From the NCBI GenBank assembly GCA_964517315.1, contig CAZFCJ010000013.1, positions 1-48,017 of the forward strand: 48,017 nt of DNA, in the 5' to 3' direction. A model generated the notes under the pieces. The model made no database searches. It was not told the origin of the DNA and worked only from the letters and a program-made list of their open reading frames with translations. Position numbers and translations under genes: made by a program. Shown one piece after another: positions 42,210 to 48,017 of this stretch (its first letter is position 1; every line of letters begins with the position of its first letter). Source of the stretch: DASWJQ01 sp964517315 (GTDB lineage: Bacteria; Chloroflexota; Anaerolineae; Anaerolineales; E44-bin32).

Positions 42210-43298
42210 ATGGAGGTCGGTCCCTCTCAAGACGCCGTCGATCTCGGCAAAATTCTGGACCGTACGCCGCGTATCCTGATCGTTGACGACGATTGGCTCA
42301 ACCGTGACCTCCTCAAAGCCTATCTGACCGCGTCCGGCTGTGACGTGGTCACCGCCTCCGACGGCCAGGAGGCGCTGGAGCTGGCGCTCGACGATCCCCC
42401 TGATGTGACCCTTGCTGACATCCAGATGCCCCGCATGGACGGCCTCACCTTGTGCCGGGAGCTCAAGCGCGCTCCGGAAACGCGCTTCGTGCCGGTCGTG
42501 ATCGTCACGGCCTTGGACAGCGAAGAGGAAAAACTGAAAGCGATTGAGGTGGGCGCGGACGACTTCGTCAGCAAGCCCTACAACGCGGTGGTGCTGCTCA
42601 CCAGGGTCCGCTCGTTGCTGCGGATCAAGCGTCTGCACGATGAGGTCGAATCGCGCAACCGCCTTCTGCGCCAGGTGCTGAACCGCTACGTCGCCGAGGA
42701 CGTGGCCGAGGTCATCCTCACCGACCCCGACCGCTACATGAAGCTGGGTGGGGAGCTCCGGAAGATCACGGTGCTGTTCGCCGACATCCGGGGGTTCAGC
42801 CCCTTTACGGAACAGCACGAAGCCCCGGAGGTGATCGCGGCCCTCAACACGATCTTTCAGTCGTTGAGTGAGGTCGTATTCGAGCACCGGGGCACTTTCG
42901 ACAAGTACCTTGGAGATGGGCTGATGACGTTCTTCGGGGCGCCGGTCGCCGAGGCCGACGACGCGCAGCGGGCGGTTGAGACGGCCATGGAAATGCAGAA
43001 GCGTTTCCAGAAGCTGAAGCGGGAGTCCTCCGACTTCCAGGACTTGGGGCTCGGGATTGGGCTGCACTCCGGCGAGGCCGTGGTGGGGAACATCGGATCC
43101 GACGAGGTGATGGATTACACGGTCGTCGGCGATGTCGTCAACGTGGCCAAGCGGCTGCAGGAACGGTCGGGTCCCGGCCAGATCCTGCTCACCAGCGCCA
43201 CCTACCAGGAGATCGAGACGAGCCAGGCCGTGGTCAAGGAAGAGCTCGAGCTGTCCGGGCGGCGCGGCTCGATCACCTCGTATCTGATCAAAACCTGA
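42210..43298 (+). CDS. Receiver-class III adenylate cyclase fusion
   Basis: This 362-residue protein fuses a receiver (about 20-140; D26-D28, phospho-acceptor D70 in VTLADIQMP, K121 in VSKPYN), a short linker helix (LHDEVESRNRLLRQVLNRYV) and a class III nucleotide cyclase (about 183-362). Cyclase metal ligands are D191 (VLFADIRGF) and D235 (KYLGDGLMTFFG). K231 is in the ATP-specifying position, and DYTVVGDVVNVAKRLQ gives the transition-state Asn/Arg. All sites look active, so phosphorylation probably controls cAMP output. It starts 28 bases after the sdhB relic. No ribosome site is strong. Confidence 0.92.
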   Translation: MEVGPSQDAVDLGKILDRTPRILIVDDDWLNRDLLKAYLTASGCDVVTASDGQEALELALDDPPDVTLADIQMPRMDGLTLCRELKRAPETRFVPVVIVTALDSEEEKLKAIEVGADDFVSKPYNAVVLLTRVRSLLRIKRLHDEVESRNRLLRQVLNRYVAEDVAEVILTDPDRYMKLGGELRKITVLFADIRGFSPFTEQHEAPEVIAALNTIFQSLSEVVFEHRGTFDKYLGDGLMTFFGAPVAEADDAQRAVETAMEMQKRFQKLKRESSDFQDLGLGIGLHSGEAVVGNIGSDEVMDYTVVGDVVNVAKRLQERSGPGQILLTSATYQEIETSQAVVKEELELSGRRGSITSYLIKT

Positions 43299-43783
43299 GA
43301 CGGCGGAGCGGGCCCCTCAACCGGCTGCCCGGAGTAGTTGGAGGGTTCGATGGAATTCAGGCCGAGGGGCAGCGGTCAACGGCACGCTCTCAATGTGCTT
43401 GGCCGGCGCAGCTGGACCCGGCGCGCGCCAGCTCGTGAATCTTTGTCCACAGCGCTGCCACGGTTCTCGCGGGGCTCCTCCTGGGGAGCGTGCCGAGCCT
43501 GGGCTGGGTGTAGATGATCTCGACCGCCACGGTCTCGGGGTGGTTCATGAAGGAGAGCCTTAACCTCATGCGCAGTCCCGGGCCGAAGCAAGCCCGCGCC
43601 TCGTTCGTGGCCTCAAATCTCTATCTTTTCACCCTCCTGGCGGCCATCTTGGCGCAAGGCCTGGCGGATTGGGTCGTCTGAGTCCAATCTTCCTCGATCG
43701 TCCGAGGCGAAATGCGGACATGAACGATCCGGCCCTTCTTGCGCTCTGTAGCTGCCGGTGAAGGGCTGGAGACTCGTGGACCG
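43299..43783. other. Gene-poor gap, possibly holding a broken minus-strand frame
   Basis: No intact gene is supported in these 485 bases. On the minus strand one frame runs from the copB end to 43390 with a single internal TAG (43623-43621). The part after it, from the ATG at 43569, encodes about 59 residues including NHPETVAVEIIYTQPRL and the part before it contains GRIVHVRISPRTIEEDW, both protein-like in composition. I cannot assign a family, so this may be a relic or chance. Confidence 0.35.
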
Positions 43784-45847
43784 TCAAGCTGCCTGCAAGC
43801 CGCCGAGATCAGCGCCGCGCAAGAGCTGAGCGTTGATCGCCACAATCACCGTGCTCAGGGACATCAAAAGCGCTCCAACTGCCGGCGAGAGCAGGATGCC
43901 CACTGGAGCCAGAACGCCAGCCGCGAGCGGCAGGGCGATCACGTTGTATCCGGTGGCCCAGATCAAGTTCTGGACCATCTTGTGGTAGCTGGCCCGGCTG
44001 AGTTCGAACACCTTGACAACATCGAGAGGGTCGCTCTGCACCAGAATGATCCCCGCCGATTCGATGGCCACGTCGGTGCCGCTCCCGATGGCGATTCCGA
44101 CGTCGGCGCGCGTCAGTGCGGGGGCGTCATTGACCCCGTCGCCGACCATCGCCACCCGCCTGCCCCGACCTTGAAGCTCGCCNNNNNNNNNNCCGACCTT
44201 CTTGTCCTTGTCCTGGGGCAGCACCTCCGCGAAATACTGGTCAATGCCGAGTTCCTCGGCGACCGCCCGCGCCACCGCTTCGCTGTCACCGGTGAGCATG
44301 ACGACGCTGATGCCCATTTCCCGCAGCCGATCCACCGCCGCGCGGCTCTCGCTCCGCACGACATCGGCCACCGCGATCGCGGCTACGGGATCGTCCTCCT
44401 TGATCAGGTAGACAACTCCCTGACCGCTTTCCTCGGCTGCACGGCGGAGCTGATCCAGTTCCTGGGGCAGTGAGACATCCAACATCTCAAGCAGGTTCGG
44501 GCCGCCCACGTACACTTGCTGCCCGTCGTGGGTGGCGCGGACTCCGCGACCCTTGATCGCTTCGAAGTCGGACACGGACGGCAAAGAAAGATCGCGCGCC
44601 TCGGCGCTGCGCCGGATTCCGCGGGCGATGGTGTGCTCCGAGTCCCCTTCGACCGCCGCCGCCAGGGCCAGGGCGTCATCTTCTGACCAAGGCTCAACGG
44701 CTCGAACTTCGGTCACGCCGAACTCCCCCTTGGTGAGCGTGCCGGTCTTGTCGAAGATGACCGTGTCGAGCTGGCGGGTGTTCTCCAGCGCCAGGCGGTC
44801 GCGGACGAGGATCCCGTTGCTGGCGCCCAGGGCGGTCGTGATCGCGACCACCAGCGGAACCGCCAGGCCGAGGGCGTGGGGGCAGGCGATCACCAGGACC
44901 GTGGCCACGCGGGCGATGACGTCGACTTGAAAGCCGACGGCGACGATCCAGCCGATCGCGGTGACCGCGGCGACCCCGAGCGCAATGTAGAACAGCCACC
45001 CCGCCGCCCGGTCGGCCAAGATCTGCGTGTTGGACTTGCTCTCCTGAGCCTCCTCCACCAGGCGCATGATGCCCGCCAAGGCCGTCTCTTCGCCGGTGGC
45101 AGTGACGCGCGCCCTCAGGCTTCCATGTCCGTTGATCGTGCCCGCGATAACCTGCGATCCGGGCTCCTTGGCCACCGGCTTGGATTCGCCGGTGACCATC
45201 GCCTCGTTGACCTCGGATTCTCCTGAGATGACCTCCCCGTCGGCGGGGATGCTGGCGCCGGGTCGCACGAGAAACCGGTCTCCGCCGGCGAGCTGGTCGA
45301 CCGGGACGGTCTCGGTCCGCCCTTCTTCAACAATCCGTTCGGCCGTGTCGGGGATGAGTTTGGCCAGCTCGTCCAGCGCGCCGGAAGCCTGCCGGACGCT
45401 GCGCATCTCGATCCAGTGTCCGAGCAGCATGACGTCGATCAAGGTCACCAGCTCCCAGAAAAAGGGGGTCGTCCCCGGCAGCAGCAGGGTTGCGATGCTG
45501 TAGATGAAGGCCACACTGATGGCCAAAGAGATCAGCATCATCATTCCCGGTCGGCGCCCCTTCAGCTCGGGCACCGCCATCCGCAGGAATGGGATCCCAC
45601 CATAGCCGAAGACCACGACCGCGAAGAGAGGGGTGATCCACTGACTGCCGGTGAACTGCGGCATCGTAAAGCCGAGCCAACCTTGGAGGGTCGGGCTGTA
45701 CAGCAAGACTGGGACCGACAGCAGGGAGCTGATCCAGAAGCGCCGGCGGAACATGTGCTCGTGGCCTCGGTGGTCAGTGTGGCTGCCCGAATCGTGTCCG
45801 TCGTGTTGGTGGTGAGCGCGGTCGGAGCTGGATTGGCCGGAGGTCAC
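43784..45847 (-). CDS. copB: Copper-type P1B ATPase (CopB-like, CPH motif)
   Basis: This predicted metal-export ATPase has 687 residues including four unknown ones. The N-terminus is His-rich (AHHQHDGHDSGSHTDHRGHEHMFRRR), typical of CopB. Motifs: TGES in the actuator, the CPH metal site in VIACPHALGLAVPL, phosphorylation at DKTGTLTKG, a GRGVRA-type hinge (AIKGRGVRATH), and the VAMVGDGVNDAPAL hinge. CPH pumps are linked to Cu or Ag export. Ten Ns (44183-44192) interrupt it, but the frame is kept. GTG 45847 has AAAGGA 6 bases upstream. A tandem palindrome lies 64-100 bases upstream. Confidence 0.92.
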   Translation of the reverse strand: MTSGQSSSDRAHHQHDGHDSGSHTDHRGHEHMFRRRFWISSLLSVPVLLYSPTLQGWLGFTMPQFTGSQWITPLFAVVVFGYGGIPFLRMAVPELKGRRPGMMMLISLAISVAFIYSIATLLLPGTTPFFWELVTLIDVMLLGHWIEMRSVRQASGALDELAKLIPDTAERIVEEGRTETVPVDQLAGGDRFLVRPGASIPADGEVISGESEVNEAMVTGESKPVAKEPGSQVIAGTINGHGSLRARVTATGEETALAGIMRLVEEAQESKSNTQILADRAAGWLFYIALGVAAVTAIGWIVAVGFQVDVIARVATVLVIACPHALGLAVPLVVAITTALGASNGILVRDRLALENTRQLDTVIFDKTGTLTKGEFGVTEVRAVEPWSEDDALALAAAVEGDSEHTIARGIRRSAEARDLSLPSVSDFEAIKGRGVRATHDGQQVYVGGPNLLEMLDVSLPQELDQLRRAAEESGQGVVYLIKEDDPVAAIAVADVVRSESRAAVDRLREMGISVVMLTGDSEAVARAVAEELGIDQYFAEVLPQDKDKKVXXXXGELQGRGRRVAMVGDGVNDAPALTRADVGIAIGSGTDVAIESAGIILVQSDPLDVVKVFELSRASYHKMVQNLIWATGYNVIALPLAAGVLAPVGILLSPAVGALLMSLSTVIVAINAQLLRGADLGGLQAA
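44183..44192. other. Assembly gap of 10 Ns inside copB
   Basis: Ten Ns separate codons for KDKKV and GELQGRG. Related P1B ATPases usually read DKxxxVxxLQxxG with no extra residues, so the true gap may be shorter than shown. Confidence 0.95.
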
Positions 45848-45893
45848 GTGCGGTCCTTTCGACAGATCGCAGGGCGGCGAGGTTCCGTGTCCG

Positions 45894-45899
45894 ATTCTA
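45894..45899 (-). promoter_or_regulatory. Candidate -10 of copB
   Basis: On the minus strand TAGAAT lies 46 bases before the copB GTG. The -35 region at 17 bases is poor (CCCCAA) and falls inside the tandem palindrome at 45911-45947, suggesting a regulated promoter. Confidence 0.45.
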
Positions 45900-45910
45900 A
45901 TCGCAGGGAT

Positions 45911-45947
45911 GAACTTTGGGGAAGTCCCCTGGCCTTCCTGGAAGTTC
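45911..45947. repeat. Second copy of the 37-base tandem palindrome
   Basis: GAA-CTTTGGGGAAG-(9 bases)-CTTCCTGGAAG-TTC has the same length, outer GAA/TTC and 20-base centre spacing as the element at 36171. The left unit has two changes in its first half; the right unit is perfect. It lies between divergent copB and tRNA-Arg, overlapping the presumed copB -35. Confidence 0.65.
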
Positions 45948-45976
45948 GGTGGACTACCAATGCAGCGGCCGCTGGG

Positions 45977-45982
45977 TATAAT
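45977..45982 (+). promoter_or_regulatory. -10 box of tRNA-Arg
   Basis: TATAAT ends 13 bases before the first base of the tRNA. The -35 (near 45950-45959) is weak. Confidence 0.55.
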
Positions 45983-45995
45983 ATGGTTTGAGAGT

Positions 45996-46069
45996 GCCCC
46001 AGTAGCTCAACAGGATAGAGCAAGGCTCTCCTAAAGCCTAGGTTGTGCGTTCGAATCGCACCTGGGGTA
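45996..46069 (+). tRNA. tRNA-Arg (anticodon CCT)
   Basis: The cloverleaf is complete: acceptor GCCCCAG/CTGGGGT (one G-T pair), D stem GCTC/GAGC, anticodon stem AGGCT/AGCCT with loop CTCCTAA (anticodon CCT, reading AGG), variable AGGTT, and T arm GTGCG-TTCGAAT-CGCAC. The discriminator is A and CCA is not encoded. Confidence 0.95.
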
Positions 46070-46182
46070 CAGACAAGCTTGAGGGGAAGCGCTCTGCAGG
46101 AGGGGGCGCTTTCTTGATGTTTTTGGGTAGTGTGATTGAAATCCAAGGTTGACCCCCATCTGTGAAAGGAGATAGTTCGACT

Positions 46183-46482
46183 ATGGCAAAGAAGCGCGTC
46201 AAGGAGTCGAATCCCGTCAAAGGGATCTCTCGCTATGACAGTGAGAAGAAGCGCATGCACGGCTGGCAAGCTCGTGTTCAGTGGGATGGGGAGTCGGCCT
46301 ACAAGCGATTCGCGGATGGCACGTACGGTGGTCCGGAAGAGGCCCTTGAGGCGGCGATTGAATGGCGCAATGAGAAGGAGAAAGAGCTCGGAAAACCGCG
46401 CACGGAGCGCTGGATCCGGGCTTCAGGCGTCTCCAACGGCGTCAAGTGGCATGACCCCGATCGTGAAATAGAGGAGGAGTAG
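46183..46482 (+). CDS. Free-standing AP2-like DNA-binding protein
   Basis: This 99-residue protein is basic at the start and acidic at the end. The central part (about 14-70) fits an AP2-type domain: GISRYDSEKKRMHGWQARVQWDG, then the YKRFADGTYGGPEEALEAAIEWRNEKEKELGKP helix typical of AP2 domains in bacterial homing endonucleases and integrases. No nuclease or recombinase domain is attached. AAGGAG lies 12 bases before the ATG at 46183; a GTG at 46162 is the alternative. It follows tRNA-Arg by 113 bases and ends in a strong terminator. DNA binding is inferred from the fold. Confidence 0.75.
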   Translation: MAKKRVKESNPVKGISRYDSEKKRMHGWQARVQWDGESAYKRFADGTYGGPEEALEAAIEWRNEKEKELGKPRTERWIRASGVSNGVKWHDPDREIEEE

Positions 46483-46542
46483 CGCCGTCGGCAGCTGACC
46501 CTTATCCACCGCTCGGCGGGAAGGTCAGGCCGTAGCGCAACA

Positions 46543-46573
46543 ACGGCGACGCGCGCGTCGCCGTTTTCATTTT
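46543..46573 (+). terminator. Strong intrinsic terminator after the AP2-like gene
   Basis: A 9-bp stem (ACGGCGACG / CGTCGCCGT) with loop CGCG is followed by TTTTCATTTT. This is the clearest intrinsic terminator in the window. Confidence 0.88.
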
Positions 46574-46583
46574 GAGGTTCAGT

Positions 46584-47015
46584 CTAAGAAAGGTTGACTT
46601 CGGCGTGAGTCCCGTTCGAGTGGAACCCCTGCCCGAGAAGCGGGGCAGCCGCCCGTTCCAACTCTGTGACGCTGAAGGGTTTCGGCAGGAAGTCGTCGGC
46701 ACCGGCGTCGATCGCCTGGCTGCGGTCACCAGCCATGACGAAGCCGCTGGTCATGAGGATCGGGTGCTGGCTGTGCTCGCGTGAGGCTCTCAGCCGTCGC
46801 AGCAGCGTTAGGCCGCTGACGTCCGGCAGAACCATGTCCAGCAGTATCAGATCTGGGTCGACGTATTCGAGAATTTCGAGTGCTTGTTGCGCGCTGTGTG
46901 CGCGGTGAACGCGAAGCTCCATCGAGTTGAGCAAACTATAAACCGAACGAGAAAACGCGTGATCGTCGTCGACGACCAAGATCGTGGGGCGGCGCACTCG
47001 AGTTTCCTTGGGCAT
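46584..47015 (-). CDS. Receiver-only response regulator
   Basis: This 143-residue single receiver is intact: D16-D18, phospho-acceptor D60 (LILLDMVLP), the T/S in LMTSG and K112 (FLPKPFSVTEL). It has no output domain, only a short tail. AAGGAGA 4 bases before the ATG gives a firm start. It converges on the AP2-like gene across a terminator and is divergent from ssb. It may pass phosphate onward or act by protein contact. No kinase is near. Confidence 0.88.
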   Translation of the reverse strand: MPKETRVRRPTILVVDDDHAFSRSVYSLLNSMELRVHRAHSAQQALEILEYVDPDLILLDMVLPDVSGLTLLRRLRASREHSQHPILMTSGFVMAGDRSQAIDAGADDFLPKPFSVTELERAAAPLLGQGFHSNGTHAEVNLS

Positions 47016-47079
47016 TTGGTCTCCTTGCTGTCCCCTCTATCATTGTTAACGAGGGACGGGGTCTCGTGTAACAGCCAGC

Positions 47080-47101
47080 CACCTTACATACACCTTACGG
47101 A
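47080..47101. promoter_or_regulatory. Two 11-base direct repeats, possible response-regulator site
   Basis: CACCTTACATA and CACCTTACGGA follow each other directly, so CACCTTAC recurs at one helical turn. This layout is typical of tandem binding by OmpR/PhoB-like regulators. It lies 65-86 bases upstream of the receiver start. Confidence 0.45.
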
Positions 47102-47240
47102 AAGTTTCGGGCACACAATCTGGGCCGCAGCGGCAGAATCTGAAGGGCTTGAGTGGGCTCGAGAGGGCGCGTGTTGAGACGCGCGGTACCGACGAGTGAG
47201 ACGCAGGCTCCGGCCTCCGATCACGCGCTGGGATTGCCTC

Positions 47241-47269
47241 TTGACCGGCGCAATTAAAAGTAGTACACT
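47241..47269 (+). promoter_or_regulatory. Sigma-70-type promoter of ssb
   Basis: TTGACC (47241-47246) and TACACT (47264-47269) have an exact 17-base spacer and lie about 93 bases before the ssb ATG. Confidence 0.75.
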
Positions 47270-47361
47270 TGTTCTAATCGTACCGGTGGGTGCACCTCAA
47301 GTCCGATACGGCCGTCCGGGCCGGAACCGCAAGAAAGCTCCCCATCGGAAAGGAGACTCCC

Positions 47362-47775
47362 ATGTACCAAAATCTAATCTTCGTCGGCAATCTCGGCCGC
47401 GACCCGGAGATGCGCTATACGCCGGGCGGGCAAGCCGTCACCAATCTCTCGGTGGCGACCAATCGACGCTACACCAAGAGCGATGGTGAACAGGTGGAAG
47501 AAACGACCTGGTTCCGCGTCTCTGTGTGGGGGCGTCAGGCTGAGACCGTAAACCAGTACCTGCGCAAGGGACGGCGGGTGCTGGTGGAGGGCCGGCTCGT
47601 ACCCGATGACAACGGCAACCCGCGCACGTTTGAGCGCAACGACGGAACGACCGGCGCGTCTTTCGAAGTGAACGCGCAGCGGGTTGTGTTCCTGGGCGGC
47701 CGCGGTGAAGGCGGCTTCGGAGAAGACGAAGCCTTCGACCAGGCGCCCGAGTCGGAGGACGAAATCCCCTTCTAG
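47362..47775 (+). CDS. ssb: Single-stranded DNA-binding protein
   Basis: This 137-residue OB-fold protein shows SSB motifs: NLIFVGNLGRDPEMRYTPGGQAV, WFRVSVWGRQAETVNQYLRKGRRVLVEGRL and FEVNAQRVVFLGGRG, then a short acidic tail ending DEIPF, close to the DIPF tip that recruits partner proteins. The Gly-rich linker is very short. AAGGAGA 6 bases upstream fixes the ATG at 47362. It has its own promoter and a hairpin terminator. Confidence 0.95.
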   Translation: MYQNLIFVGNLGRDPEMRYTPGGQAVTNLSVATNRRYTKSDGEQVEETTWFRVSVWGRQAETVNQYLRKGRRVLVEGRLVPDDNGNPRTFERNDGTTGASFEVNAQRVVFLGGRGEGGFGEDEAFDQAPESEDEIPF

Positions 47776-47788
47776 GTTCACGGATCGA

Positions 47789-47823
47789 CACCTGCGGCCG
47801 GCTGATCCAGCCGGCCGCAGGTG
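47789..47823 (+). terminator. Hairpin terminator after ssb
   Basis: A perfect 15-bp stem (47789-47803 with 47809-47823) and loop GATCC lie 13 bases after the ssb stop and are followed by CATCTTATC. Confidence 0.72.
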
Positions 47824-47847
47824 CATCTTATCTCCCGGAGCAGACCC

Positions 47848-48017
47848 ATGCCCTCCAATGAGCAACGGTCCAGCGGTGGGAGCCGGATTGAGGTTCAGCT
47901 CCCGGCGGACCTGGACCCGACATACGCCAATTTCGCGTTGATCACTCATACCCCCTCCGAGCTCATCATCGACTTCGCGCAGGTGATGCCGCAGATGAAG
48001 CAGGCCCGTGTGCGGGC
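47848..48017 (+). CDS. DUF3467 protein, N-terminal part (cut by window end)
   Basis: The first 56 residues start from the ATG at 47848, with CGGAG 9 bases upstream. IEVQLPADLDPTYANFALITHTPSELIIDFAQVMPQMKQARV fits the DUF3467 pattern (L-x-P-x-YANFA, then FDFxQ-like), a small family of unknown function. It runs off the window. Confidence 0.85.
   Translation, partial: MPSNEQRSSGGSRIEVQLPADLDPTYANFALITHTPSELIIDFAQVMPQMKQARVR

Larger units (their letters stand above)
47016..47361. other. Divergent regulatory region between receiver gene and ssb
   Basis: No gene is supported in these 346 bases. The region contains the 11-base direct repeats at 47080-47101 on the receiver side and a clear ssb promoter at 47241-47269. 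The stretch between holds nothing I can name. Confidence 0.6.

Overview
The window reads as a fragment of a GC-rich, probably monoderm bacterium of the Chloroflexota (Anaerolineae-like), most likely from a scaffolded draft or metagenome assembly, since a run of 10 Ns sits inside one gene. The lineage call is inference. It rests on a Tad pilus operon without a secretin, surface proteins with Thr-Pro-rich stalks joined to NBR1-like, PA14 and DUF11 domains, a sortase with an IPVTG substrate, many GTG/TTG starts, and a high density of NarL/LuxR response regulators. I see no CRISPR array, no insertion sequence and no prophage.

Layout. 0-5 kb: 3' end of lipoyl synthase, a CsaA-like protein, a small unknown protein, and a NarL regulator with its MASE1-GAF histidine kinase, facing a receiver-only protein tail to tail. 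5-13.5 kb: a large PA14/NBR1 surface protein, a small membrane protein, a Lon-family protease coupled to a universal stress protein, an F420/FMN-type luciferase-like oxidoreductase and another membrane protein. 13.5-19.7 kb: one tightly overlapping Tad operon (cpaB, cpaE, tadA, tadB, tadC, tadE, a TadG-like gene and an unknown polytopic protein) behind a good sigma-70-type promoter. 20-20.7 kb: NfuA-type Fe-S carrier.

20.7-33.5 kb is the accessory heart of the window, mostly on the minus strand. Two orphan NarL regulators bracket a degenerate GGDEF protein, a coiled-coil protein, a Tat-exported amidase, an M23-type peptidase, a second TadG/TadE pair and an unknown protein. Next to these lies a sortase locus: receiver protein, IPVTG-anchored stalk protein, sortase, and a convergent secreted sortase-like protein that itself carries IPVTG just after its signal peptide. 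I read this as a cell-envelope and pilus remodelling region under two-component control, and it is the best candidate here for an undescribed system.

33.8-48 kb: a divergent NarL regulator, two overlapping HtrA-like proteases without export signals, oligoendopeptidase F, an E. coli-like frdABCD operon followed by a decayed sdhB relic, a receiver-adenylate cyclase fusion, a CPH-type copper P-type ATPase, tRNA-Arg(CCT), a free-standing AP2-like protein, a receiver-only regulator, ssb, and the start of a DUF3467 gene. Two intergenic sites, 9.7 kb apart, share a tandem CTTCCNGGAAG architecture that looks like a regulator binding site.

Eight proteins carry receiver domains but only one histidine kinase is present, so most of these regulators must answer to kinases encoded elsewhere or act without phosphorylation.
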